From Streptomyces pyxinae (GTDB taxonomy: Bacteria > Actinomycetota > Actinomycetes > Streptomycetales > Streptomycetaceae), in the NCBI RefSeq assembly GCF_024756275.1, contig NZ_JANUGQ010000036.1:1-64000 (forward strand): 64,000 bases of DNA. The letters are read 5' to 3'. Below the pieces are notes generated by a model. The model saw only the letters and a program-made list of their open reading frames with translations. It was not told where the DNA came from and searched no databases. Numbering within the stretch: position 1 is the first letter of the stretch; each line of letters opens with the position of its first letter. Below, in pieces: positions 15,841 to 24,015 of the stretch. Both the position numbers and the translations under genes were made by a program.

Positions 15841-17919
15841 GTGGCGCGGGTGGACAGGGAGTTGTACGGCCGCGAGGCGGTGCTCGACGGTACGGGGCTG
15901 ATCGCGCGGCTGACCGGGCTCACCCCGTACCACTTCGCCAGGACGGCGTACGAACACGGTGACGACCCGCCCGTCACGGTCTTCACCGGCGGGCGCGGCC
16001 TGGGCAAGACCGCCCTGCTCAAGCAGATCCGCAACGCCTACCGGGGCGGCACCCCGCTCGCCCTGCTGGACTGCGCCGGGGTGGTGCCGCCCGCCGACCA
16101 CGGGCCGGGCTGGTCGCCGGTGACCGGGGCGCTGGCCGAGCTGGCCGTGCAGCTGTCGGCCCGGGTGTACGCGGCCCGGCCGGTGGAGTTCCCGCGCCTC
16201 GCGCTGGGCCTGGCGGCGGTGACCGGAACCGGCTGGTCGCAGGGGGACGACGAGCGGGTCCGGCGCGACCTCCAGCGGCTCGGGCCGGTCCTCGCCACGG
16301 TGGACGAGGCCAAGGGCGCGGCCGGCGTCTGGGTGGCCAAGGTGCTCTCCAAGCTCGCCGCCACCGCCGCCGAGGCCGGGGCCCCGCTCGCCGGACTGCT
16401 CGCCGAGGCGACCGTGGAGACGGTGCTGGAGGAGGTGTTCGGCCGCTACCAGCGCAAGTCCCGCGCCTGGTACGGCTCCTACCGCAACGCGGGCGGGCAC
16501 GGTGGCAGCGGTGGCGGTGAGCTGGGGCTGCACCGACTGGCGGTGGACTTCGGGGGCGGGCGCCGCGCGGAGGCCGAGGGCTTCCTGGTGAACGCGCTCC
16601 TCGAAGACCTGCGCCAGGCGTATCTGGGGCTCACCCGGCGCGGCACCCGGCGGGGCCGGCCGCTCATCCTGCTGGACAACGCCCATCTGCCGCTGGGCCG
16701 CCGGCTGGTGGAGCCGGTGCTGCGCGAACGGGCCGCCGGGCGCCGGGACCAGACGGTGATCGTCGCCGCCTCCCGGGAGCGGGACCACGAGGGGCTGCGC
16801 CGGGCGACCCGGCTGCGGCTGCCGGAGGTCGCGCACCGGGCGCCCTGTCCGCGCGGCGCCGAGATCGGCTCCGGCGTCCTGGCCGTCGGGCTCACCCCGC
16901 TGAGCGCCGCCCACACCCGGGCGCTCTGCGAGGGGTACGACCCTCCCGGCCGGGCGCCCGCCGCGCTGCCGGACGCCCTGCACCGGCTGACCGGCGGCCG
17001 GCCGCTGGGCGTGGCGCTGCTGGGCCGGGCGCTGGGCCAGGTGCCGGAGGACGAGCGTCCCGCGCTGACGCCCGCCGCGCTGCTCGACCTCACCCTGGAA
17101 CTGCGGGAGGACTCCCCGGCCGTCCCGGTCGCCCCGGCGCTCCTCGCCGAACTGCTGCCCGGCCCGCCGCCGGACGCGCTCGCGGTGCTGGCCGCCGCGC
17201 GGGACGAGGAGTCGGCCCGGATGCTGGCCCGCGCCCGGCTGCGCGCCGAGTCGGACGACGGGGACATGGCACTGCGGGCCCGGGACGCGCTGCGGGCCGA
17301 CGGCTGGCCCGACGGACCCGGGCACTTCGTGGCCGATCCGCTGCTGCGCGCCCTGCTGCTGCACCGGCTGCGCTTCCACGACGGCGACGGCCCCGGGTAC
17401 GCCGCCTGGCGAGCCGTCCACGAGACGCTCCGCTCCCGCTACGGCCCCGCCCCCACCCCGTACCGGCTCCGCGAGGACCTGGCGCTGGGGCGGCCCGAGG
17501 AGGCGGTGACCGAGCTGTGCCGGGAGTTCCAGGGGCCGGACGTGACCGGCTGGCTGGGGCGGCTGCGGCTGATCGCCACGGCGCCGTACCCCCGGGAGCA
17601 CGGCCACCCGGGACCGGACCCGCGCCGGGCTGTGGCGCTGGGCCGGGAGCCGGGCGGGCCGCAGCCCGAGGGCCTGGACGAGGAGGTCTGGCTGCACCTC
17701 TGCGTACGGCGGCTGCTGCACGCGCTCTGGCTGCTCACCGACCCGCTGGCGCTGCCCGACGAGGAGGTCGTCGAGCGCCTCGCGCACGAGCTGCGCCAGC
17801 TCTCCGGCCGCCATCTCACCGGCACCGGGCCGCTCTGGGAGGCGGCCACCCACTGGCCCAGGGACATCCGTGCCTGGCGGGAGCCCTCGCTTCCGCCGGG
17901 ACGGGGAGACGGAGTCTGA
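15841..17919 (+). CDS. P-loop ATPase of STAND/AAA type, unknown function
   Basis: A 692-residue protein with a nucleotide-binding domain at the N-terminus: Walker A GGRGLGKT at residues 50-57, a Walker B-like strand LILLDNAH near residue 275, and a segment VIVAASRERDHEG that resembles sensor 1. The rest is helical, Leu/Arg/Ala-rich and without a recognised domain. No signal or membrane segment is seen, so it should be cytoplasmic. The stop is separated by a single base from the GTG of the next gene, a membrane-anchored binding protein, so the two are surely co-transcribed and probably act together. The combination of a STAND-like switch and an external sensor would suit signal transduction, which is inference. 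GTG at 15850 is another possible start. Confidence 0.85.
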   Translation: MARVDRELYGREAVLDGTGLIARLTGLTPYHFARTAYEHGDDPPVTVFTGGRGLGKTALLKQIRNAYRGGTPLALLDCAGVVPPADHGPGWSPVTGALAELAVQLSARVYAARPVEFPRLALGLAAVTGTGWSQGDDERVRRDLQRLGPVLATVDEAKGAAGVWVAKVLSKLAATAAEAGAPLAGLLAEATVETVLEEVFGRYQRKSRAWYGSYRNAGGHGGSGGGELGLHRLAVDFGGGRRAEAEGFLVNALLEDLRQAYLGLTRRGTRRGRPLILLDNAHLPLGRRLVEPVLRERAAGRRDQTVIVAASRERDHEGLRRATRLRLPEVAHRAPCPRGAEIGSGVLAVGLTPLSAAHTRALCEGYDPPGRAPAALPDALHRLTGGRPLGVALLGRALGQVPEDERPALTPAALLDLTLELREDSPAVPVAPALLAELLPGPPPDALAVLAAARDEESARMLARARLRAESDDGDMALRARDALRADGWPDGPGHFVADPLLRALLLHRLRFHDGDGPGYAAWRAVHETLRSRYGPAPTPYRLREDLALGRPEEAVTELCREFQGPDVTGWLGRLRLIATAPYPREHGHPGPDPRRAVALGREPGGPQPEGLDEEVWLHLCVRRLLHALWLLTDPLALPDEEVVERLAHELRQLSGRHLTGTGPLWEAATHWPRDIRAWREPSLPPGRGDGV

Positions 17920-17920
17920 C

Positions 17921-19462
17921 GTGCCCGCACAGCTGCGCTACCGGATCTTCTACACCACCCGCCAGAAAATCGTCACCAGTGTGCTGGTGCTCGTCCTGCT
18001 GGCCTGGGGCGGCACCGTGCTGGTCAGGAAGCTCACCACCCCGGAGGACCGGAGCTGCGCCCCGGGCGTCGAGCGACCGGCGGGCAGCGAGGAGTGCGTC
18101 GGTGTCTCCGGCGACGGCCATGACTTCCGGGTGCCGGCGCTCACCGAGGTGGCGGCGGCGATCGGCCGGGAGAACGCCACCCTCAAGCCCGGCGAGTACG
18201 CCACGGTCGCCCTGCTGCTGCCGCTCACCTCGGCCAGTGCCGGGTTGCGCACCAAGGTCATGCACGAGGTGCAGGGCGCGTTCGCCCAGCAGTACGCGGC
18301 CAACCACGCCTCCAACAACGAGGTCCCGCGCATCCGGCTGGTGCTCGCCAACACCGGCGAGGGCAACGCCCACTGGCGCCCCGTGGTGGACCGCCTCAAG
18401 GCGATGACCGCCGCCCCGGACCACCTCCGCGCCGTCTCCGGGATCGCCACCAGCAGCGCCGAGGTCCGGGCGGCGGTGACCGAGCTGACCCGGGCGGGCG
18501 TCGCCACCGTCGGCACCACCATCACCGCCGACGACATGGCCAACGCCCCCGGCGCCAACCGCTTCCCCGGGCTGGCCCGGGTCTCCCCCACCAACACCGA
18601 CGAGGCCCGCGCCCTGGCGCACTTCGCCCGGGTGGACGCCGACCGGGCGATCCTGATCCACGACACCCGCCCCGGCGACCACTACACCGGGACCCTGAAG
18701 AACGCCTTCTCGACGCTGACGGAACGATCCCCGTACGAGCCGCAGCTGTTCACCTCGCCGGCCCGGGCCACCGACGAGGGCGCCACCGCCAACACCTTCC
18801 GCCAGATCACCCTGCTGATCTGCGACACCCGTGCCGACACGGTGTTCTTCGCCGGGCGCCACACCCAGCTCCGCCAGTTCGTCAACGCGCTCGGCCGGCG
18901 CGGCTGCGGCGACCGGAAGTTCACCGTGCTCACCGGCGACGAGGGCTCCTACCTGGGCGCCGACGACCAGTTGGAACCGGCGGCGCTGGAGTCCGGGGTG
19001 ACCGTACGGTACGCCGCGCTCGCCCACCCGGACGCCTGGCACCCCCGCCGGACCACCCCCGCGACCGGTGGCTCCCCGGCGGCGTACGACGCCTTCACCG
19101 CCGCGATGGAGACCGTCTCCCGGGAGCCGGCCGGACCGATCGGCCCGAACCGGCTGCCGGACGGCCAGGCGATCGTCGCGTACGACGCCATGGCGGCCGC
19201 CGTCCAGGCGATCCGGGGGGCCGCTCCGGAGGGCCGGCTGCCCGCACCGGCCGATGTGGGCCAGCAGTGGCGGCAGCTCAAGGGCCCGCTGAAGGTGGCG
19301 GGCGCCAGCGGCTGGATCTGCCTGGACAACGACGGCAACCCGTACGACAAGGCGGTCCCGATCGTGGAGCTGACCCCGGGCGGCAAGCCGCGGTTCGTGG
19401 GAATCGCCTGGCCCACCGGAAAGCCCCCGGCCACCGAGTGCGTCCCGCCCCGGCGGCGCTGA
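17921..19462 (+). CDS. Membrane-anchored type I periplasmic-binding protein, partner of the ATPase
   Basis: A 513-residue protein with one N-terminal membrane helix (about residues 16-36, VTSVLVLVLLAWGGTVLV) without a lipobox or clear cleavage site, so it is probably anchored with the rest outside. The outer part resembles type I periplasmic-binding (Leu/Ile/Val-binding) folds: YATVALLLPLTSAS, then VSGIATSSAEVRAAVTELTR, VTEL and VGTTITADDMAN, and later FAGRHTQLRQFVNALG. No transporter permease or ABC subunit is nearby, so transport is unlikely; ligand sensing with the upstream ATPase fits better. Start GTG one base after the ATPase stop. Confidence 0.83.
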   Translation: MPAQLRYRIFYTTRQKIVTSVLVLVLLAWGGTVLVRKLTTPEDRSCAPGVERPAGSEECVGVSGDGHDFRVPALTEVAAAIGRENATLKPGEYATVALLLPLTSASAGLRTKVMHEVQGAFAQQYAANHASNNEVPRIRLVLANTGEGNAHWRPVVDRLKAMTAAPDHLRAVSGIATSSAEVRAAVTELTRAGVATVGTTITADDMANAPGANRFPGLARVSPTNTDEARALAHFARVDADRAILIHDTRPGDHYTGTLKNAFSTLTERSPYEPQLFTSPARATDEGATANTFRQITLLICDTRADTVFFAGRHTQLRQFVNALGRRGCGDRKFTVLTGDEGSYLGADDQLEPAALESGVTVRYAALAHPDAWHPRRTTPATGGSPAAYDAFTAAMETVSREPAGPIGPNRLPDGQAIVAYDAMAAAVQAIRGAAPEGRLPAPADVGQQWRQLKGPLKVAGASGWICLDNDGNPYDKAVPIVELTPGGKPRFVGIAWPTGKPPATECVPPRRR

Positions 19463-20115
19463 ACGCGCTCGTCCCCCTGGGGCGGGGGCCCTCGGGGCCG
19501 CGGGGGCGGGCGGGTCGTGGCGGGGGGGCCTTGAGGCTGCGGGGGCGGGGGGTCGGCTCGGCCCCGGTCGGGGCGCCGGGACGGTCCGGGCGGGCTTCGG
19601 GCGGGGACCGGCTCGACCCGGAATCGGCCTCGGTCGGTGCGAGGGCGGGCTCGGCCGGTGCGGGTTCGGTCGCGTTGCGGCACCGGGCCCGGTCGGTGCG
19701 GCAACGGGCTCGGTCGCGGTAGGGGCCGGATCGGCCTGGGGCCTGGGTAGGGGCGGAGGCCCGAGCCTGGCTCGGGAGGGGGTCCGAGTCCGGCTCGGGA
19801 CAGGGACCGGCTCGGCCCGGGGCCAGGCGGGCCGGGGCAACCCGGGGCGGGGGCCGCCCCGGTCCGGGGCGGGCTTCGGGACCCGGGCCGGGGCGGCGGA
19901 GGAGGGGGTGGAGGCGGCGGTCGGCTTCGGGACCGGGACGCGGGGCGGGACATCCGACCGGGCTGGGCGCAGGGCCCGGCCGGGAATCGTGCTCGATCGG
20001 GGGCGGCGCGCCGGCCGGCTTCCGGGCGCCGGCCGGCTCCTCGTTGACTTTCGTCGTCGTCCCTCGCGACGAACGGAGGACGCGGCGGCCATACGGGTCT
20101 GCCTACTGTGGGCGG
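19463..20115. other. Low-complexity intergenic region
   Basis: About 650 bases with irregular repeats of CGGCTCGG, CGGGTCCGG and GGGGCGGG words and no supported gene. G is much commoner than C on the plus strand, a local skew unlike the flanking genes. The last 80 bases are less skewed and probably contain the promoter of the histidine kinase gene. Confidence 0.55.
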
Positions 20116-21939
20116 GTGACTCGTGTGGAACCGGCGAATCCGACGAAACTGGCCGACCGCTCCCGGGCCCCGGGGCCGGGCCGGGTGCGCTCCCTGCGCA
20201 CGGCCCTGGCCGCCCCCGTCCGGCGGCTGCTCGATCCGGGCCTGTGGCCGGTGCGGCGGGCCGTCGGTGAGGTGCTGCTCGCCCTGGTGCTGGCGGTGTC
20301 GACGGCCGGGATCGAGTCGCTGGGCGACGGCGGCCCGGTGCGGTCGGCCGCCGTGGGGCTGGCCGCCGGGCTGCTGTCCCCGCTGCGCCGGGTGCTGCCG
20401 CTGACCGTGCTGCTCGCGGCCGTCGTCTGCTCCGCGCCGCTCGACGGCCTGGCCCCGCTGGTCCCGGTCGCCGCCTGGTCGGCCGGCCGGCGCTCCACCG
20501 GCCCGGGCCGGGCGGTGGGCACCTTCACCAGCGCCGTCGCCCTCGGCCTCGGCCTGGACGCGTTCAAGGACTCGCCCGGCCTCTCCCTGTCGTCCATGGT
20601 CTTCTTCACCATGTGGTTGCTGATCACCATCGTGGTACCCGGCATCGTCGGCGGCTACTGGTACCAGCGCGATGCTCTGGCGGACCTCCTGGAGCAGTAC
20701 CGCGTCCAGATCCTCCGCGAGCGCGCCATGGTCGCGGAGCAGGCCCGGCTGCGGGAGCGCCAGCGCATCGCCCAGGACATGCACGACAGCCTGGGCCACC
20801 AGCTGGCCCTGATATCGGTGCACACCGGCGCCCTGGAGGTGGACCGCGAGCTGACCGGGCGTCGGCGGGAGACCGTGGCGGTGCTGCGGGAGGCATCGGT
20901 GACCGCGATGCACGAGCTGCGCGAAGTCGTGGGGTTGCTGCGGGAGGGCACGGAGCCGGCCGACGGCGCCGGTCCCGGTGCTCCGGCCGCCGTGTCGCGG
21001 ACCCGGCGCGGAGTCGCGGGTGTCGAAGGGCTGGCGGAAGCCTCCCGGGCGGCGGGCGCGGCCGTGACGCTGCGGCACACCGGCGAGCGCCGGCCGCTCC
21101 CGCCGGCCGCCGACCACACGGCGTACCGCGTCGTGCAGGAGGGCCTGACCAACGCGCACAAGCACGCACCGGGTGCCCCGGTCGCCATAGAGCTGCGTTA
21201 CGAGCCGGACTCGCTGGTCGTGGAGGTGGCCAACGGCCCCGGGCCCGTCCCGGCCGGCGGGGGCCGCCCGGAGGTGGTGAGCGGCGGCCAGGGGCTGACC
21301 GGTCTCGGGGAGCGGGCCCGGCTGGTCGGCGGCATGATCCACACGGGCCCGCGCCCGGACGGTGGCTTCCGGCTGGCCGGCGTCCTGCCGTACACCGTGT
21401 CCGAGAGCGATCCCGCCGGCCCGTCGCCGCTCCGGGAGGCGCGGGAAACCCGCCGGTCACCGACGACTTTCGTTGGCCCGGCCGGCGACTTTGGAGAGCA
21501 GACCCGGGCGGGCTCCTCCGGCGAAGGTGATCCGGTCATCGACTGGAACGATCTGCCGAAGGAGTTGTCCAAAGCGATGAGCAAGCGGAGCAAGGGCTGT
21601 GGGATCGCCGCACTGATCATCTTGGTGCTGGTGATCGCCGCAGGCGTCGGAGGGTACTTCCTCCTGAAGGAGGGCGACAAGGCCATGATCGAGCCCAAGA
21701 AGTACGACGCGATAAAGGTGGGCTCGACCGAGGAGGAGGTCCGCAAGCAGCTGCCGCAGGGGGACACCTTCCTGACCAAGGGCCTGGACGAGGGCGCGCC
21801 GCCGATACCCGCGGGGGCGAGCTGCCTCAGTCTGACCTCGACGGAGATGGGGAGCAGCTGGGACAAGTCCCCGGTCTTCCGGTTCTGTTTCAAGGACGGC
21901 CGGCTGATCGAGAAGAAGTCCTTCGAAGTGAAGAGCTGA
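20116..21939 (+). CDS. Orphan sensor histidine kinase (HisKA_3) fused to a TM plus BamE-like domain
   Basis: A 607-residue single frame. The first 190 residues hold about five membrane helices; the dimerisation box is ERQRIAQDMHDSLGHQLALI with the phospho-accepting His, and the HATPase domain shows an N-box NAHKHAPGAP and a G-box GQGLTGLGERARL. This is a NarL-type kinase. After a linker (about 430-490) comes another helix, GIAALIILVLVIAAGVGGYF (about 496-518), then 85 residues with AIKVGSTEEEVRKQLPQGD, the pattern of BamE/SmpA-like small lipoprotein domains. No response regulator is adjacent. An internal ATG (MSKRSKGC) could start a separate protein, but there is no stop between the two parts. 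The GTG at 20116 was chosen because the longer frame adds no recognisable sequence. Confidence 0.85.
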   Translation: MTRVEPANPTKLADRSRAPGPGRVRSLRTALAAPVRRLLDPGLWPVRRAVGEVLLALVLAVSTAGIESLGDGGPVRSAAVGLAAGLLSPLRRVLPLTVLLAAVVCSAPLDGLAPLVPVAAWSAGRRSTGPGRAVGTFTSAVALGLGLDAFKDSPGLSLSSMVFFTMWLLITIVVPGIVGGYWYQRDALADLLEQYRVQILRERAMVAEQARLRERQRIAQDMHDSLGHQLALISVHTGALEVDRELTGRRRETVAVLREASVTAMHELREVVGLLREGTEPADGAGPGAPAAVSRTRRGVAGVEGLAEASRAAGAAVTLRHTGERRPLPPAADHTAYRVVQEGLTNAHKHAPGAPVAIELRYEPDSLVVEVANGPGPVPAGGGRPEVVSGGQGLTGLGERARLVGGMIHTGPRPDGGFRLAGVLPYTVSESDPAGPSPLREARETRRSPTTFVGPAGDFGEQTRAGSSGEGDPVIDWNDLPKELSKAMSKRSKGCGIAALIILVLVIAAGVGGYFLLKEGDKAMIEPKKYDAIKVGSTEEEVRKQLPQGDTFLTKGLDEGAPPIPAGASCLSLTSTEMGSSWDKSPVFRFCFKDGRLIEKKSFEVKS

Positions 21940-22068
21940 GCCCGGGGCGGGGAGCCGGGGCCGAGCCAGGACCGGCAGGGGCGCCCGCCCGGGGCCCACC
22001 GGGATCGGCCGGGGTCGGCGGGCCGGGGCGCGGGGCCCGGGAAAGAAAGGGCGGCGGGGAGGCCGGGG

Positions 22069-22695
22069 TCAGCTCGCGTCGTAGTCCCGGGCCTCGTAGT
22101 CGTCCCGCAGCTCCTGCCACCGCTCCCGGCCCCGGCCGACCCGGGCGCCTCCACCGGGCCCACTGGACCCGGCAGGTCCGGCAGAGCCGGCAGCCTCATC
22201 GGGTCCGGCGGACCCCGCAGGCCCGGCCGCCTGATCAGCCCGGGCCGTCCACTCAGTCCAGTCGGCGGGGTGCCCGTCCAGCGCATCCAGGAGCAGCAGA
22301 AAGCGCTCGTGCCAGTCGGCCAGGGCGTCCAGCCGCCGTTCCTCGGAGCCCTCCAGCTCCAGGGTGAACCGCAGCCTGGTCGCCTCCGGGCCGCCGGGCT
22401 CCAGATGGAACCGGAACCGGCCCTGTCCCTCGACCGTGTACTCGGCGATCCGCTCCACGTCCCAGGCGGTCACCGTCCCGGTCCGCGCCTCCGGCTCCCC
22501 GCCGAAGCGCAGCTCCGCCTCCCCGCCGAGCCGGCACTGCAACAGCTCGGGCACGGCCAGCCAGCCGCGCAGCCCGCCCGGTGTGGCCAGGGCGAGCCAG
22601 ACCCGCTCCTGCGGATGGGGCAGCGGCACCGCGAACCGCAGTACATGCGTGGTGCCGTCGGTCTCGCTGGTACCCGGGGGAATCGTGAGCGCCAT
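22069..22695 (-). CDS. SRPBCC/AHSA1-type protein
   Basis: A 208-residue protein of the START/Bet v1-like SRPBCC superfamily, AHSA1 (activator of Hsp90 ATPase) branch: THVLRFAVPLPHPQERVWLAL, then GLRGWLAVPELLQCRLGGEAELRFGG, a strand pair around RIAEYTVEGQGRF and RLRFTLELEGSEERRLDALAD leading to the long C-terminal helix with WHERFLLLLDAL. The ATG at 22695 starts directly before the fold; further upstream only low-complexity sequence is open. The C-terminal 50 residues are Gly/Ser/Pro-rich repeats (GPAGSAGPDEAAGSAGPAG). Substrate and partner are unknown; these proteins bind small hydrophobic molecules. Confidence 0.85.
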   Translation of the reverse strand: MALTIPPGTSETDGTTHVLRFAVPLPHPQERVWLALATPGGLRGWLAVPELLQCRLGGEAELRFGGEPEARTGTVTAWDVERIAEYTVEGQGRFRFHLEPGGPEATRLRFTLELEGSEERRLDALADWHERFLLLLDALDGHPADWTEWTARADQAAGPAGSAGPDEAAGSAGPAGSSGPGGGARVGRGRERWQELRDDYEARDYDAS

Positions 22696-22929
22696 GCCCC
22701 CAGCCTGGCCCGCGCCCCGGCCGACCGCCACCCCGCCGCCGTACCCGCCAGCGCGCCATCGCGCCTTCCGCCGCGCCTCGCCGCCGTACCCGCCACCGCG
22801 CTCACCGCCGCGCCGCCGGGTGCGGGCGCGCCCGGGGAGCCGGACCGTTGGGGCGACGTCGTACGCGACCTCGTACGCGAAAGGGGCGGCCCGGTCCGGA
22901 CCGCCCCCTCCCCCGCACACCCTGCGCGC

Positions 22930-24015
22930 CTACACCCCGGCGTAGGAGTGCTTGCTGTTCACGAAGATGTTGACGCCGTAGTAGTTGAACAGCCAGCAGC
23001 CGAAGGCGATGAGCGCGATGTAGGCGGCCTTGCGGCCCTTCCAGCCCGCCGTCGCCCGGGCGTGCAGATAGGCGGCGTAGGCGACCCAGGTGATGAAGGA
23101 CCAGACCTCCTTGGCGTCCCAGCCCCAGTACCGGCCCCAGGCCTCGCCCGCCCAGATGGCGCCCGCGATGATGGTGAAGGTCCAGAGCGGGAAGACCGCC
23201 GCGTTCACCCGGTAGGCCAGCTTGTCGAGGCTGGCGGCGGACGGCAGCCGCTCCAGGACCGAGCGCGCGAAGGCGCCCGGCCGCTCACCGCGCGCGAGCT
23301 TCGCCTCGTACGAGTCCCGGAAGAGATACAGCACGGTGGCGACGGCACCGATGTAGAAGACCGCGCCGCAGAAGATCGCCGTGGAGACATGGATCCACAG
23401 CCAGTACGAGTGCAGCGCCGGGACGAGCTGGTCGCTGTCGGTGTAGAGCCAGGTGGTGGCGATGCCGAGGTCGAGCAGGACGGTCGCCACCAGCAGCAGA
23501 CCGATCCAGCGGACCCTCTTCTTGGCGAGCAGCAGTCCCAGGTAGACGCCGACCGCCACCGTGGAGAAGGTGATGGAGAACTCGTACATGTTGCCCCAGG
23601 GGGCGCGCTGCACCGAGAGGGCGCGGGCCACCACACCGCCCGCCTCCACCAGGAAGGCGAGGACGGTGAGCGAGACGGCGATCCGCCCGTAGAGGTCGCC
23701 CTGCGCGTCGTCGCCGGCCGCGCCGGGGCCGTCCGGCACGTCCCGGGCGCCGGCGGTGGCGCGGGTGACCACCTTCGGTTTGTCGAGGACGGCGGTGCCG
23801 CCCTGCGCGGAGCGCACCGAGACGGCGGGCCCGGCGGTCGCACCGGCACCGGCGGAGGTCAGCGCGGCGGCGGTGCGGCCGACCTTGCTGCGTCCGCCCA
23901 GCACCCATTCGACGATGTGCGCCAGGAACGCCAGGGTGTAGACGGCCATGGACGAGTAGATGAGGACATTGCTGCCCTGCGCCAGGCTCTCGTTGGTGGC
24001 GGCGGCGAGATTCAC
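22930..24015 (-). CDS. resC: Cytochrome c biogenesis protein ResC/CcsA-type
   Basis: A 361-residue polytopic membrane protein of the CcsA/ResC heme-handling family of system II cytochrome c maturation, which with ResB carries heme across the membrane and attaches it to apocytochrome. The WWD-type tryptophan-rich domain reads AGAIWAGEAWGRYWGWDAKE, and conserved histidines lie in WIHVSTAIFC and YAAYLHARAT. The GTG start overlaps the resB stop by four bases. The N-terminal 95 residues include one helix and a linker that is longer than in Bacillus. It is the last gene of the resA, ccdA, resB, resC run. Confidence 0.92.
   Translation of the reverse strand: MNLAAATNESLAQGSNVLIYSSMAVYTLAFLAHIVEWVLGGRSKVGRTAAALTSAGAGATAGPAVSVRSAQGGTAVLDKPKVVTRATAGARDVPDGPGAAGDDAQGDLYGRIAVSLTVLAFLVEAGGVVARALSVQRAPWGNMYEFSITFSTVAVGVYLGLLLAKKRVRWIGLLLVATVLLDLGIATTWLYTDSDQLVPALHSYWLWIHVSTAIFCGAVFYIGAVATVLYLFRDSYEAKLARGERPGAFARSVLERLPSAASLDKLAYRVNAAVFPLWTFTIIAGAIWAGEAWGRYWGWDAKEVWSFITWVAYAAYLHARATAGWKGRKAAYIALIAFGCWLFNYYGVNIFVNSKHSYAGV

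Noticed and set aside
12804..15962. A 1052-residue plus-strand frame over the UbiD gene and the tandem repeat
   Set aside because: It is open only because stop codons are rare at this GC; its first part is the shadow of the minus-strand UbiD-like gene and the rest is the repeat.
15841..19462. The ATPase and binding protein as a classical ABC importer
   Set aside because: The ATPase lacks the ABC signature (LSGGQ) and no permease gene is present; the binding protein is anchored by an uncleaved helix.
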